Assembly (NCBI GenBank): GCA_007258455.2
Contig: VDFB02000003.1
Coordinates: 41,667,986 to 41,731,985 of the forward strand
Direction: 5' to 3'
Length of the DNA stretch: 64,000 nt
Source: Sequoia sempervirens
Lineage: Eukaryota > Streptophyta > Pinopsida > Cupressales > Cupressaceae
Part shown: piece after piece, positions 19,521-33,600 of the stretch
Layout: each line of letters begins with the position of its first letter
How positions within the stretch are numbered: the first letter of the stretch is position 1
Notes under the pieces: generated by a model
Seen by the model: the letters and a program-made list of their open reading frames with translations, nothing else
Told to the model about the DNA's origin: nothing
Databases searched by the model: none
Translations under genes and position numbers: made by a program

Positions 19521-22260
19521 GCACACCATGACCTTCATCTGCACATTGTGCTCCACCCTCACCAAGTTGCATTCCAATCCCATGCGCAGTATTATCATTG
19601 CTTGAATGTTTAAAACAAATAGGCATGTAATTACTTTATGGTGAAAATTAATATTGAATAGATTGCACAAGTATTTAATTTTGAATAAATTTTATTGAGT
19701 TAATTTACCTATGTGTTAGATGTAGTGGAAGGTTGTGTTTTCCCAGTCAAGACTCTTAGGCGTTCAGCCACAACTCCATAGCCTTGCTGGAAGGCAATCT
19801 TCAAGTCCTCTTCTGTGGGAACTCTGTTGAATTCAGAGCCCTACATTTTTGCATAAGATCATGAATTTTGCTTCTATGGTGTGATAAAACCAAAATTGTT
19901 TTCAATTTATTATTTGGATACTATATTTTATTTATTGATACTTACAATTCGTGTGGCTAATTTCATATAACCACCAGAGCCAAGTTTGTGCTACCCATGT
20001 TTTTCTACTCTTGCCTTTGTTGCCTTTGATGTGTCGGGCAGCCTATGAAAAGTTTAAAATACATTAGATTATGTAAAAAGAAAGAGTAATCAGTATATAA
20101 TTACATTGTTGATAGTATCACATACCTTCCTTGGGCCGGTGGTGTCTTTCCTTTTCTTTCAACCTTCTCCTTTCCATTTGACACCAAGTCCTTCCACTCC
20201 CTCTCCAAAATCATGGGGGATGCTCGTACTTTTTGTTTTTCTCTAAATGTGACCTATATTGGTCCCTCACAAACTTTAGATAGGTACCAACTTTCTTAAA
20301 GACCTTGGTTCGTTTGAATGTTTTATCACCGAACAACACAACTAAGCGGTTAATGAGGTCATCTTTTAAATCTTGATTTTGGGCATTCCACCGTGTACGT
20401 ATGGTGGGCCCAAAGAGCTCCAATGTAATATCACTTAGATGTTTATAAAAACATCATTTCCTACAAAATGATCATGTGATCAATAGTCTAAAAACAACCA
20501 TCAATAACTAATTTTCAATTGGATTATATATAATAATAATTAAAACATTTTAAAATTACTTGGGACCTTTTCTATCTTTATGGGAATGAAATCCTCGATC
20601 ACCACAAGTGTGGCCGGCACTGTTTCCGTACTAGTAATATGGGAAGATCCACGAAATGTTGCTAAAACATCACCAGCACTAGTGGCCTCTGCATCCCCAA
20701 GTACATGTCCTAACACATGTTATGGTAGTGTTCACTACTAGAGGGTGCATTAACAGATGCCTACATGGTATGTGTTGCCGACATTTCAGACAACAATATA
20801 GGCATAGATGATGGGGTCAGATAATGTGATGTATGCATAGGAAGATTAGGATGGACACTTGTACCAACCCTTACTCCTAGAGAAGCACTTGTAGTACTCT
20901 GATCATGCCCAGGAGCATCATGAGGAGGCAAATAACCTTGTAAAAATAACACATATTTTAGTTCATGACATAAAAGAGTACAAAATATAAAACCATGAAT
21001 GAACTTATGTTATAATTAAGACCTCATGACAGCTTACTTGCAAGTTTTGTAATCTGTTTGTCAATACTTTAACCCTCTCTCTTATCTCCTTCTGTTTGAG
21101 GGCACTATGAATATCAACTTAATGATTTCTTCATTGCATTTTTGGATCTTCCTTATCATATCGAGGAGAGGGGTTTTCTTTGAATAAGCAATGTCATCAT
21201 CACAAAATATTGTTGCACCTCACTGGATGTTTCTCGTCTCTTCTTTGGTGCCTTTCGAATCGATCAAGCTGCAACAAAGAATAATACAAACATTATGAAA
21301 TTAACCCAATAAACTTATGAAAAACATAATAATAAAACTTGCATTTTCTCATTATCTAATTTGGCCTGTAATTACAATGAGAATTAGAAGCACACGCGGG
21401 TAGAAGCCACGAGGAATACATCCACGATTTTATTATACGGGCGAACCCTTCTCTGTCGATCAATGTCCATTTGTGACAAAAATTAAATATAAAAAATATT
21501 ACCCGAAATGAAACCAATAGACTTATGAAAAAAACATAAGAATAAAATGGTATATTGGAGTCATTAATTGGAGGTTGGGTAAAATGGTGCATAGTATGTA
21601 CCTCCCCCATAGTAATTTTGTTTGTAACTAAGCGATTCAAATTGTAATCGATTAGTAATTCTTCCCTTGTGGTTATTGATTTTATCGTACATACGAATAC
21701 ACAGTTTCCCTCACACGCTTCAAATATGCAATTAGGTTGCTTATTTGTTGACCCAGTGGAGTATGCTTACGTTTATAAACCCTACAATATTCTACGTGCT
21801 TTTGGCCTTACGTCAATGTACATAGCACTCATTTATTTTTGATCCTTATCTTTTAGTTGTATATAATTTTGTTGGCCGGTGCATACCTCGCATGCCGTGT
21901 ATATGAGACCAATTGCATCCAATCTTTGTAAGCGTAACGGTCAGGCATACTCCATCAGTCAAAAGAGTAAGTAACAAACCTTTATCACAGATCCATTTAA
22001 AATAGGCCCCAAACCATGTAATGACGATGGTGCTATGCGATATATCCTCTTGTTGACACAAAAATCAGTGTTTATTGGAGGAAATTCCTTGGGTACCCAT
22101 TGTTTCCATAGATGTTTGTACCTCAAGGGCACCTCAACGTCGCCTATGCTCTCATCATCATAAGAACATGAGCCCCCTTCAGCAAGAAAAAATTCCATGC
22201 ATTTATGGAATTTTCTTCTAATATTTTGACCTCTAGTTAATCTCCCTCTTTTAGACATAC
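19079..22260 (-). pseudogene. Decayed CACTA-type gene with Transposase_24-like domain (multi-exon)
   Basis: Minus-strand exons, broken by stops and frame changes, give a serine- and acid-rich N-terminus with basic stretch MSKRGRLTRGQNIRRKF (22258 downwards), a low-complexity middle (about 20760-20950), and then a domain around 20423-19990. That domain contains RTRWNAQNQDLKDDLINRL, EWKDLVSNGKEK, KATKARVEKHG and LGSGGYMKLA, and the segment VPTEEDLKIAFQQGYG follows near 19830-19730. This order fits the plant En/Spm-associated Transposase_24 family. The C-terminus enters a triplicated E/H/D-rich mini-exon (19102-19620). Stops such as KHG-stop show it is inactive. The TNP2 catalytic transposase is not seen. 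Confidence 0.5.
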
Positions 22261-22261
22261 T

Positions 22262-25200
22262 ACATGTCTCGCTTTCCTCTTCTCTTCCTGAATTTCCCTC
22301 ACTCGAGGAAGACAGATCTGAAAAATACCTATTTTTTGGTACCTACACTCATAAGAATGTTGGATGAAGTTCTTTCATGATGATGCGATCCCAAGGTGAC
22401 ATTATAATTAATCTATCATTTCATCACTAGAATTTCATAGGTTGTAAGGTAATCAAGTCTTGATAAATTGCAAGTTATTGTTACTACCGTCCAAATGTGT
22501 CCATCACAAATCAAATCCACTTAACGTTTTAACTCCCAAACTTTGTAACAAGTGTTAAATGTGACTATGGTCCACCAGTTACATAACCAAGGCCTCAAAT
22601 GTATTCTCTAATTGTAATCAAAGGACTTTTTCTCTTCATTCAAGTAAATAAACTTGAAGGGAAATACCACCAAGTGGTTTATTGGACACCTACATGACTA
22701 AAAATAGCTGCAAATTTATATTTAATTTATGTATGTCTAAGTGGTTAACGGGGAGGGAGTGTGTACTAAGCCTGGTTAAGTCATCATAAGTTTACAAATG
22801 ACAATAAATTTTTTTAAGTCATATTAAATCTTCCTATGTCTAATTGCTAGGAGATTTTTGGTATGTTTTAAGGTAGGATGATTGATGAAAGAGCCCAAAA
22901 ACTATCCTTTCTCCATGGTATCCAGGTACACATAGCAGCGGTCTTCTCTTATATAGTTGGACATGATTTAAAGAACTTAGCTAGGAATTATTCATTTAAC
23001 CTAAGGTTTGCTCATAATTCCATCATTGGAAAAGTATGATCAAATTCTTCTATTATGAAGAATTGGTCTATGTGCCTCTAGTAATCACTATAAATGTTTG
23101 TAAGGATAAAATGACTAATTGCATCAGGTAGGAGAGAATCAACTTTGAGTTCTTCAAAGATTATATTCCTCTATTCATAATTTTTAAGGGTTGTGTGTGG
23201 AGGAGGTTATCACTACCAAGAAGGGAGGAGACCTTTCCTTGTATTCTTTTATAATTTTCATTATTCTTATTTATTTTACACTTACATTTACAAATACACA
23301 TACATATGCATTTACTGTTTTCATTTATTTCTCATGTAGTTTAATAGTTTGATCGATTTCATATTATGTGTTGAAGACTTTAGAATTTCAATTACATTAA
23401 TTTATGGATATGTTGTATCTATAACACTACAAAACCATATGCTCTTTGCATTTACACTTGCATTTAGAAATACACATTTATATACATAGATATAGATTTA
23501 TTTAATGATATGTTGCATTTATTGTTCTAGGAGAGCATCCAGTAATTGCATTTACATTTACATTTAAAAATATACATACATACATACATACATACATACA
23601 AATATATATGCGTGTGTGTGTATGTATATCATTTATATCCAGTGTTTAGAAATAGCCCATTAGGTCTGCACATGGATAAAAATTCATAAAATTAGATCTC
23701 CCATACATGTTTTGTTGAAACCTAGGCTTGAACCTCTCATTTCACATGTGTTTCTTCACAAAACTATTGAGGACAACAGCTATACCTTCTTTATTTCTCA
23801 TCCTATGCTCTATTCATGCATCCTACAATTACAACAGTATCCATGGGGCCTCTTACACAAGCTACAGTAACCATAAAAAGTGTAAGAGCCCCTTTATATC
23901 ATGTTTGGACTACAAAACCCTAAAAAATAGGGTAACTCAGATTATGATTTGTTGGTGAGCTGTATGGACAAAATCATTAGCACCAGCTCATTCTTAGAGT
24001 CTTTTGAAAGAGAAGTGAATCAGGTGGCAGTTAAGTACAAACCTTATAGTGTTAAGGTGAATGAGGTGATCAATTCTGATTGGCCAACTGATGAAGAGTA
24101 CCAGAAATGGGTAAATGTATATTTAACTGAGGAAGAGTGAAAAGGAGTAGGCTGCTAACGGTTAACAAATCAGCTGTTGCAGTTACAACAAATTCCAGTT
24201 TTTTTTTGTGACACTCTAGGCACAAAATTCTTGAAGTTTGTTGTTGCATCCAACCATTCTTAAGCGAACCTGATGAACAAGAGATTCTCTAGAGAGAGAT
24301 TGTTGTTGTAACAATTTTAGAATATCACTAGGCGGTCCCAATTGGTTTGGTGACACATGTGCTTTTTGGCCCTATGCTTGTTTGCTCCTTCTTTTTCTAT
24401 AGGAAGGATTTCAAGGCCAGAAGTAAAGGTTTGCAAGTTAGATATTTTTGGTCGAGTTTAGATGAAGTTGCAGAGCAAATTGTAAAGTCTGATGGTTTTA
24501 GGGAAAATGTAATTTAGGTTTTGAGTCATTCTGTAGTAGGTTTTGAATTCATGGGGATTTGATGTTTTATGACAGTACTGGCATTTGAATTGATATGATT
24601 AATTGAACTCATGTCTCTCCATTGAAATACGAGCATATCTGAATTTTTGAATAAAATGATCAAAGGGTTGTTTAAAGTTCATCTATTTGTTGTACTTATT
24701 TGTATGGTTTAGTATTTGTTTTCCTTTACCTAGAGCTTGATAAAAATTGTGAATCAATGACTATCTTATAGTGTGAAATGTTGTTGTAGTTATCTCATGC
24801 TCCAAATAGTTGATATTATTGATAAACAACCAATTCTATTCGGTATTATTCTATTATGTTGAGCTATTAAATGAGATTATTTGTTGTTTTAATGTTAGTT
24901 TATGATGATGAGTGCGAGGTTGTAAAGCACATTAAGGGATCACCCTCTTGGGTGCGAGCCCAAAGTGTAGAGTCTTTCAAATCCTCGTCAGTTGGTCTAG
25001 GTCCTAAGAGCTGCCCTTTATCAAAATTGGCAATTCCATAGGTAGATTAGAAGATCAACCAGCTTACCGTAAAAACAACCAACACCTTGCATATGTTTTT
25101 GGTGGAGGTATTAAAGAAGAATGGTATGCCTCTATTTCCATTCATTAGATCTACCTTATCCTAGTATATACTTGGGCTATGTCTACAATTGCTTCAGACT

Positions 25201-25357
25201 CATGTGATGAAGGCTATGTGTGATGAAATCCTAGACCTCAACCAAGATGTGGGTAGATTATGGAATTTTTTCCAAGACCTAAGGCTGGTCGATAAAAATG
25301 TGAAAGACTAAGCTATTTTATTTTTTCTGTCTTATCTTATACCATTTTACAAGAATG
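22262..25357. other. Gene-poor interval up to the assembly gap
   Basis: No domain recognised. A 63-codon frame at 23949-24140 (YKPYSVKVNEVINSDWPTDE) is unassigned. A simple repeat lies at 23577-23630. Confidence 0.4.
23577..23630 (+). repeat. Microsatellite (CATA)n followed by a TG-rich run
   Basis: A run of CATA units is followed by ATATATATGCGTGTGTGTG. Confidence 0.85.
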
Positions 25358-25457
25358 NNNNNNNNNNNNNNNNNNNNNNNNNNNNNNNNNNNNNNNNNNN
25401 NNNNNNNNNNNNNNNNNNNNNNNNNNNNNNNNNNNNNNNNNNNNNNNNNNNNNNNNN
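25358..25457. other. Assembly gap (100 N)
   Basis: Exactly 100 N, the usual placeholder for a scaffold gap of unknown size. Features should not be joined across it. Confidence 0.99.
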
Positions 25458-25590
25458 AAGAGAAATTCAAAATAATTAAATATGCATTAAATGCATGAAC
25501 TTCATCCAGGTCGGCCTAGGATCTCCAATGTAGCTCGAACCAATGCATGGAAAAATAATAGGGAAGCACAAATCTCGATGTAGCCAATCA

Positions 25591-28500
25591 TTAACTACCT
25601 TCCCCTTTGTCTTTATTGCGATCCAACATTTCATGAACTTTCAAAAGCACCCTATCTAAGTCGGCCACAGGTGGTAAAGGAAAAACCCTAAGTCACCTTT
25701 CAATTGATGCAATTTCTTCCCTAGACTGCCTCACCAACTTATCCCAATCCACCTTATAAGTTAGGTATTTGTCAATGACAACAATGTAGGCGGTTGCATC
25801 ATCCAACTGGTGCTCAGAAATAGAATCATCATTAATTGGGGCATAAACATCATGCCACCACTTCCTCAACTGTTCTAAACTCAAATACTTAGGAGCGATC
25901 TTCCTTCTTCCTGTCATAATCTCAAAGAAAGCAATGGAGCCATTGTAAACACCAGCCAGGGTATCATGAATCTGCCTCCTCTATTTGTAGATCTTTTTCA
26001 GAACCTTCTGCCTAATTTGCAATGCTTCAAACCATTCCCAGGTTTGACAGCTCTAGAAGAAGGGAGAATTCTATCACTTACTAACTTATCCTTGGTGTAC
26101 TCTATGATAGTTTTGGTCTTCTGCAACAGGAGATCTATATCTTCTTTGTCCTGAGTCAACACATCCTTCAACCAGTCAACCGCCCTCACAACATCCTTCC
26201 CTGTGGATAAAATATCCTTGATAGCTTCATTACCTTTGGTTCGCACCCCTTGCAGCCAATTTGCAGTGGCAAGAGTGGAAGCCTTCATCTTTTCAAGCTT
26301 GGTGATAGTCTCCTGAGGTAAAGGATTTGTAGCAGAAACTGAGGGGTTAATGGATTGCAAGGGTTTCATCAGATCCTCCAAGCATTTCTTGAGATTCTCA
26401 TTTTCTTTCTTTAACTCCTGCTTAGTCTTTATTTCTTTCCTCAGTCTGCCCAGGATAACTGCACTAGAACCCTGATAGTCCTCAATGTCCTGCTCGACAG
26501 ATGTAGGCCCTAAATTGAAGGTCTGAACATTATAATCCTTTCCAGCCACATCATCTCTATTTTTATCTGGGGTAGGGGTTGTAATGTGAACAACTCTATT
26601 GCTGGCCTCATCCCTTTCGATCCTTGAGATCACCCTAGCCTTCTTCTTACCTTTGTCTTTTCCAATCTTGGCTAGCAGCACATCCCAATTTGGTGGACTA
26701 TCTCCCACAACAACCTGCTTTCTTTTTATTTCCCTGTCCAACCATTCTGGAACAGTGGATTCCAATTGTACTTCACCCTATTTTTCCTCTTCCCGTTGCT
26801 CTTTAGGTGCCTCCTCACTCAAACCCTACTTCTCAGGAATCTCATCTGTCTTTCTCTCCTTCCCTTCAGCCTGTTCCTCTTTATGTTCAGGGGATGGAGT
26901 CCTTTCTGCTTCCTCTTCTTTAGGAGGGGATTTAACCTCTTCATTCATAACTGGTGACTCTGCATATGCAACCAAGGGAGATTGCATTACCTTTTCAACT
27001 TTAGCTTCTGCATTGTAAAGGTCACCTTCATGAAATTCCTCTCCTTCAGTATCTGGATGATCTTCAACTCCTTTGGATTCTCCAGGTTCACTTTGAGCTT
27101 CATGGGTGGAAGGAACATCATCATGCTGCTCCTCATGAGAAACAGCCGGAGGAAGGTCTATTTTAGGCATACTATCCTTGGGAGAAGGAGTCCTAGACCT
27201 CCTTGTGTATACTCATGCCTTCTCTTCTGAGTTCTCAACATTTACCATTGGTGGGGTAACTTATTCCTCTCCTACCTTGGATCTTGCCTTTTGTGAGAGT
27301 CTTATGACTCTTCTCCTTTTGGGCACAGGAGCATCAACCTCAGAACCTTGCTTTTCCATTTCTTTCGGTTCAAACCTCTTAGTCTTTGACCTTTTCTTGG
27401 CAATGGGCTTTCTTTATTTTTCTGTCTCTTGGACCTCCTCCTCTTGAACACCTTTAATCTTGATCTTGAATGGAGAATCCAGCTTACCTTTGCCCTTAAG
27501 ATCCTGCTTAGTTGACTCCTTAGAAGTGGAGTGAGGATCTAAATCTCCCATCAGCTCATAGGTGCACTGCACACCTTCATTTTCCAACTCCCAAAGTTTA
27601 TGCTTTAGCCACATCTTGGTAAATTTGATAACTGGATCCATCAACTATTTTAGCTCTATTTTTTCCTCTTCCAACCAATCCACATCATCAATTGGCCTAT
27701 CCTTCAGAGCCTCATAAGCATGGTTCTGGATCAGGTTTCCATCATCTTCTAGTTGATCAGGCACTGCCTTCACATTATATAGTCAGACTGACTCAACCAG
27801 TAGGCGAGAAAACTTCTTCTTCCTGACCTCAAATTCATCACTACAATTGGCCCAGTAGTCTTCCAAATCAACCTTATGGCTATATTCCCTACTGGCCTTC
27901 TTTTGGGCTTCTCCTGTGATATCAAACCTAGACCTCTTGGAATGGAAAGACAAGCCAAGAGTACTCATCTCTTCTTCTGAAGCTTGGGAAAAAATGATGG
28001 AAGGACATGCCTCTCCATTGCGAATCCTCAAGGGGAAGTCTCCACCAAAACCAGTCTTATCTTTGTCCCTTTTAACAATGGCATCAAAGTCACATATCTG
28101 CCTAGTGACCTCCAAAAGTATGATGTGATCAGTAGGGTACCTTGGAAGTCTATAAGGGGCCCTTTGGCAACCATCAATCCGGATGTAGGAGAAAGTTGGG
28201 AACTGAATAAACCAAGCCCCATATTTCTTGATGAGCTCTTTTGCTTGGTCATAAATCTTGACATGTTTTGCACCTTGAAGCAATATAGTGATGTGCATGG
28301 TGAATGCATCATTCACCCTCCTATAGCTTGAGCTTCCTAAATGCAATTGAGGGAAAACTTCATAAATAATATCCTGTTCAAAGGTGCCTCTGGTACTCAA
28401 TCCCTTGTATGGGTGAAATATCGCGAGTGCATAAACCAAGTATGAAGTCATTGTGAAAGTGTTTGTTTGCAACACATTGGACAACTGCTCATGAATTACT

Positions 28501-29141
28501 TTGCTAATGACTCCTGCCCAATGGTAGTCAGTCTTCTCCTGCTCCATCCTCACAATCACATGGCACATCCAATTCTCAAACATGCCAGCATTCTTCAATC
28601 CAACCACCCTGCTAAGAAGAGTGATGGCATCATAATATTCTTTCTTGAACTTCGCCCTGAATAACTGCTTGGGCAACTTGGAATAGTGGGACTTGGGCTT
28701 CTCCAGCCAGGAATTGATAAGCTGTTGAGATTTAACATTCTGTTCATCGTAGAACTCCTAAGCTGCCTTCATGTTGAATGCCACCACACGAGATCTGTCT
28801 GGCATATCAAAATTTTGGGCAATGGAAACAAGGTTGAGATTCACCACAACTCTCCCTTGAGGACCAATAATTCTTTGTGTATCCTGATCATAGTTCCTTG
28901 CACATTCGAGGACAAGCTCATAGCACTGGACTGTGGAAGGAAAACTGGCCACATGTGATAAGCCTGACTCCTTCATTCTTCTAGCCACCAAAGGAAGATC
29001 CTCGGCTACCATTCTTCCTTTAAAATCTTTGTAATCCCACAGCCCAACATTGGTATTAGTTACCTCGGACCAGACTGATGTAATTTTACTCTCAGGGATC
29101 TTGCTCTTGATGTCCATCTTAATCTTTTATGCATCAGTCAT
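25591..29141 (-). pseudogene. Large retroelement-like ORF of unknown family, broken mainly by point stop codons
   Basis: One minus-strand frame runs from an ATG at 29141 to about 26050 (about 1030 codons) with no frameshift but nine stops (top-strand positions 29127, 28758, 27783, 27645, 27414, 27261, 27213, 26826, 26778). A 1-base shift near 26050 leads to a second frame that ends at 25591, with two more stops. The N-terminal 400 residues look globular (for example TSVWSEVTNTNVGLWDYKDF; YYDAITLLSRVVGLKNAGMF). The middle is acidic, lysine-rich and low-complexity, and a coiled-coil-like stretch lies near 26250-26450. The last part contains KYLSLEQLRKWWHDVYAP. No reverse transcriptase, protease or integrase motif is seen. 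It resembles accessory ORFs of large plant LTR elements, but this is inference; I do not recognise the family. Confidence 0.5.
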
Positions 29142-29289
29142 TGAAGACCCAGTCACTACCTTGCTTGACTCAGCCTGCACTTAACAAAGGAAACATAATA
29201 AAAACCACAGGAAAACAATGTTAATCCATCAAAACACCATTAGAATGAGCCTCGTACAATCAGGGTGTTATTAAATCTCATATAAATGA

Positions 29290-30660
29290 TCATAACAAAT
29301 TTTGAGTTTTAGGACCATCTGCGAAATCTGAGCCAGGGAGGAATTTCGGGAAATTTCAGACCAGACGGATTCCAACGGAATAATCATGAAAACACCAATT
29401 AACAATTAAATCCAATCATTATAAATCAATAAACCACATAGGAGATCATAAGATAGCATGAATCAATCATAAAATGCATTCAAAATCACTAACACATCAT
29501 GCTATTCCGTATTTCCTTACATTTCATCAGATTTCAGGAAAATCCGCCAGAGACGGATTTCCCCGAAGGCATAAACATCTTGCAAACTTCGAAATATCCA
29601 GGCAACACAGGACTTCGGGAAAATCCGGGTGAGACAGAAATCTGCGGATAATATGAAACTCCGAAAATGATAGTGGATTTCAGAAGAATGGAGGAAATCG
29701 GGAAAATCCGCTAGAGTCAGAAAATCCGCCGGAGACAAAAAAATCCTGGACTGAGGATGAAACCCAAACCACGACACCAAAACACGATTTCGCTCAAACA
29801 CTAGATTAATCATGAATTTCAAAGATTTAAGCTTAAGGCAAGTTTAATACGAGCCTTCTATGGATTTCTTTAGTATTCTAGGCCAGTTTTAGGGTGGAAC
29901 AAGATGAAGTGGTGATGCCCTAGATTTCAAACCCTATACATCCGCCATTAACGCATAGACCAGCTCAAAATTCAAACATTTCAACTGCTAAGTCATTACT
30001 AGGGTTTACTCACGACTTCTCAAGCACGACCCCTCACAATGCAAAGAAACAAACAAGCTCGGGACTTACTTGGAAGACCATAAATCAAACATTGCTACGC
30101 AACCCTAGTCAAGAAATGATCAAATACTCAAGAATTCGAACACCAATAAACTTTATAACATCAAAACATTATCTGCAATCATCAATTAGAAGCAAGGTAA
30201 TCGAAAACATACCATTGTGAAGTAGAAATCGATCTCAGAAGCAACAAATGCGAAATTAATGGTGTCCACAAAGAACAGCGGCAAGAATGCACTAGAAATC
30301 ACCACTTAAATCGAGCAACCCAAACTCAAATGCCTCAAATCAAATCAAACACTCTTCAAGAACAAATGCTTTAGCTCAATCGATGGCAAACAATAAGCAT
30401 AATGGCATAAAAGACCTTAAAGATCGATTAAATACATCATTCAAAGCTCGTACGAAGACATTAATGCCGCCGACAAGACAACCAGGAAAAACCCGGAAAC
30501 CTGACAATAGGACGGAATCCGGAAAAATCTGGGCCATGCGGAAATCCGCGAAGACTGAAAATCTCCGAACCACAGTGCACAGCCGGAGTTTGAGTAGGAT
30601 CCGGGAAAATCCAGCCAGGGAGGAAAGTCCCGAACCAGGATGAAAACCCGAACTTAGCTC
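29290..30660. repeat. Dispersed GGAAAATCCG-type motif cluster upstream of the large broken ORF
   Basis: Variants of CGGGAAAATCCGCCGGAGAC recur near 29340, 29533, 29613, 29698, 30480, 30515, 30540 and 30598, often next to CAGACGGATT or GAGACGGAAT. Spacing is irregular. On the minus strand the cluster lies 5' of the large broken ORF, where a leader or LTR would be expected. Confidence 0.5.
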
Positions 30661-33600
30661 AAAATTAAAGATCTTCGATGAATAACTTGGGGAGATCACT
30701 TAGGCAATCAAAATAAACATTTTAGCACATGCCAAAATAAGACAAAACCTCAAAATGAAAGGGCCAAGGCACCAAAACCAAAGCGAAAGAGGGTCCCTGC
30801 CTTCAGCGGGGCGTGTGTGTGAAAACTGCACAACAGTAAAGTCCTCTAGGGTTTATGGAAAAGCACCAATAAGGTCCATGAAAGAAGAAAAGATAGACAA
30901 GCGTGAAAATAACTCACTCATGGAACACAAAACATCATCAATATAAAAAAGGATGCCATATCATCATGGCTCAACATATAGGAATCAATGAAACATGAAC
31001 ATACCTTATAATACTTGATATATGCATGAAGATGGTTCCAATAAAAGGGATCATAAGGATCCATGGTAAATGATTTGATAATAATGCACAATCAAAGGGT
31101 GGGTAGGGATCAAATATACATGGAACAATGAAGGCCTAAACCTTGGTCAAGACTTATCAATGTAACTTAAAGAGAGTGGATTTTAAACCCTAATTAAAAA
31201 TGAAATGAAGATATAAGAAAGATTATCCTTGAAAACCCGAAATAGAAAGATAAACCCTAGGGAGTATGAGATAAGTTGTGCTCACCAAAATAAAAATGAA
31301 AGAAGATAACCTTTTAAAATATCTAGGGTTAATAAACAATTGAAGAAATAATTAATTAATATACATCGATTAATGAGTTGGGAATGATAATGCTATTGAA
31401 TTATAAATTAAATGAATAAATAACAATATTTAACTATATGTTTTCAATGTAGCTTTGACTATGACAAATGTCACAAATATAAAAAAGTGGAATCCCTTAG
31501 ATGATAATCTCAATATTGATAAAATTGATGTCTATTATTTTAGCTCACTTTTATGTTTACATAATTGATCTCCATGCCCGCAAATTTGAACCCTTCTTGT
31601 GGAATTGACTTAGTTGTGTGCCAAAATTATGTTAGAGATTGAGTTTCCTTAATTTCTAAAACTTTTTTTTGAAGAGAACGATGCTGACAAACACTATTGA
31701 GGAGCTTGTACCAGATTAGGATATTTCTCCTTTGCTAAAATTCTTGTTACTAAGTTCATGATATAAACCACAATGGAGGACAACAAGTGATTGCACAATA
31801 CACATAGGATGCTAACATTATAGGATAATACTTTTATTCTCACATATAATTTTCAAGATTCCTCCCAGGTTCCCTATTCTAAACATGAATGATGAATTAG
31901 GGTTTGTCATTTTATAGAACTCCCTAGCACAAAAGTTAGTAAATTTCATGCTTGAGTAAGCAACTAATTGCTAGTTGGAGGGAATCATCCTAGGCCCATA
32001 CTTTAAATTTAAAATTGAAAGTTTTTAGGTCATTTCCAATGTCCACACTTGCATAATTGACTTCACCAATTTCATGCCCATGGATTTGACTTAAGACAAG
32101 GAACAAATAAATTACAGATTAAGACTAGTCCTTGGGAACACACGTGCAAATACAATCAGGTTAAGTTTATTCTATTTGCTAACCTTCTTTTATGTTGAAA
32201 CGTGCTACTTATACAATAACCATTATATTAGAGAAAAACTAGTTAAAATGAATCCAAAATAAAATAAAAGACTACAAATTGTGTATTTTTTACCATTACA
32301 CCTTTTAGCGTGTCCATTTCTTCATGACATTCTAATTATAATTAATATAAAACATGTTCACGCTAATATTTAGAATTATAAAGCTTGATAGCTTTATTTT
32401 AAATCTAAATATTTATCTATCCAATAATTTGAACAAATAAATAAGGTTTTAATCATTTTTTTTCAATAATATTATGCTTTAAATAATACCCTTGAAGATG
32501 TCGGGGAGTGATATACCAATGTGTTGAAAAATAAGGCCTTGTATAGATGAACACCTTAAAATCTACAAACTAAGTGTAATTCACTTTCGTTCAAATATTG
32601 CCCTTGCCATACTAATTTTATGCATGTGAAATTGAACCTAGACACATAGAAGTGAACTAGTAGGAATTGATGATTGTAGCTCACTATACTTGTTATTGAA
32701 GTAGGGTGATGTCTAGAGAGACCATTTAAGAATTTGCTAGACAAGGTTTTATTCTCCTTTGTTAAAGCCCCTAGACAAACCAATTAAACAACTTTAGAAC
32801 AATGATTGAAGAGAACAAGCAAGCATGTAGAGATGCCTATGGTGACATATTTTGATGTATGCTTTGATAATGCTACTATGTATATATCATGAATGCTCAA
32901 TGATCCAATGTACTCAATTTATTTCTCTATAATAAGAGGGAGTTGACAAGGCTTAATTTAAATTTTAGAATTTAGACTTTAAAATTTTGAGGTTTAGACA
33001 GATGACTATGGAAATGAATTGGGTCAAATTCTACACCCACATATCTAATATAGGGTGGTGAATGAGAGATATAAGGATTGAAACCAATTATTAGAGATTA
33101 TCGATAACTTAGACAAGTTGAGATAAAACCATAAACCTAATTTCTCTCAAGAATATGTCCTCTATACAAAATACACACTAAACTCAGGAATATGTCACTT
33201 ATAAATTTAATATTATGTAAAGAACCCCTAATTAAAATAGACTTAAAACTAAAAAAAGAAAGTATGAATATATAATTTTCACTATTAACAACTATAACTA
33301 CATTGATGAAATTCTAAACCAAAAGAATCAAATAGAAATTGAATATCACACTTTTAGAAATTATATAATCATCACTATTCACACTAGATAAGAATTAAAA
33401 TAATATATGTTAAATATTAAAATTAATAAATAACCAAAAAAGTACCCATGACGATGACAATGAAGACTTTTAGCATCCTCTAGATTGAAATGATCTTTAA
33501 AATCCAATAAAATATGAGTGACCTTAGAAAATAAAAAATAAATAAATATAAAATTATTCAAACTCACCAAAATTCAAATTAAATCATATTATACTAAATA

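Noticed and set aside
23427..23445. CACTACAAAACC as a second CACTA terminus
   Set aside because: The orientation does not face the CACTA-type gene, there are no subterminal repeats, and the sequence does not match the terminus at 14929.
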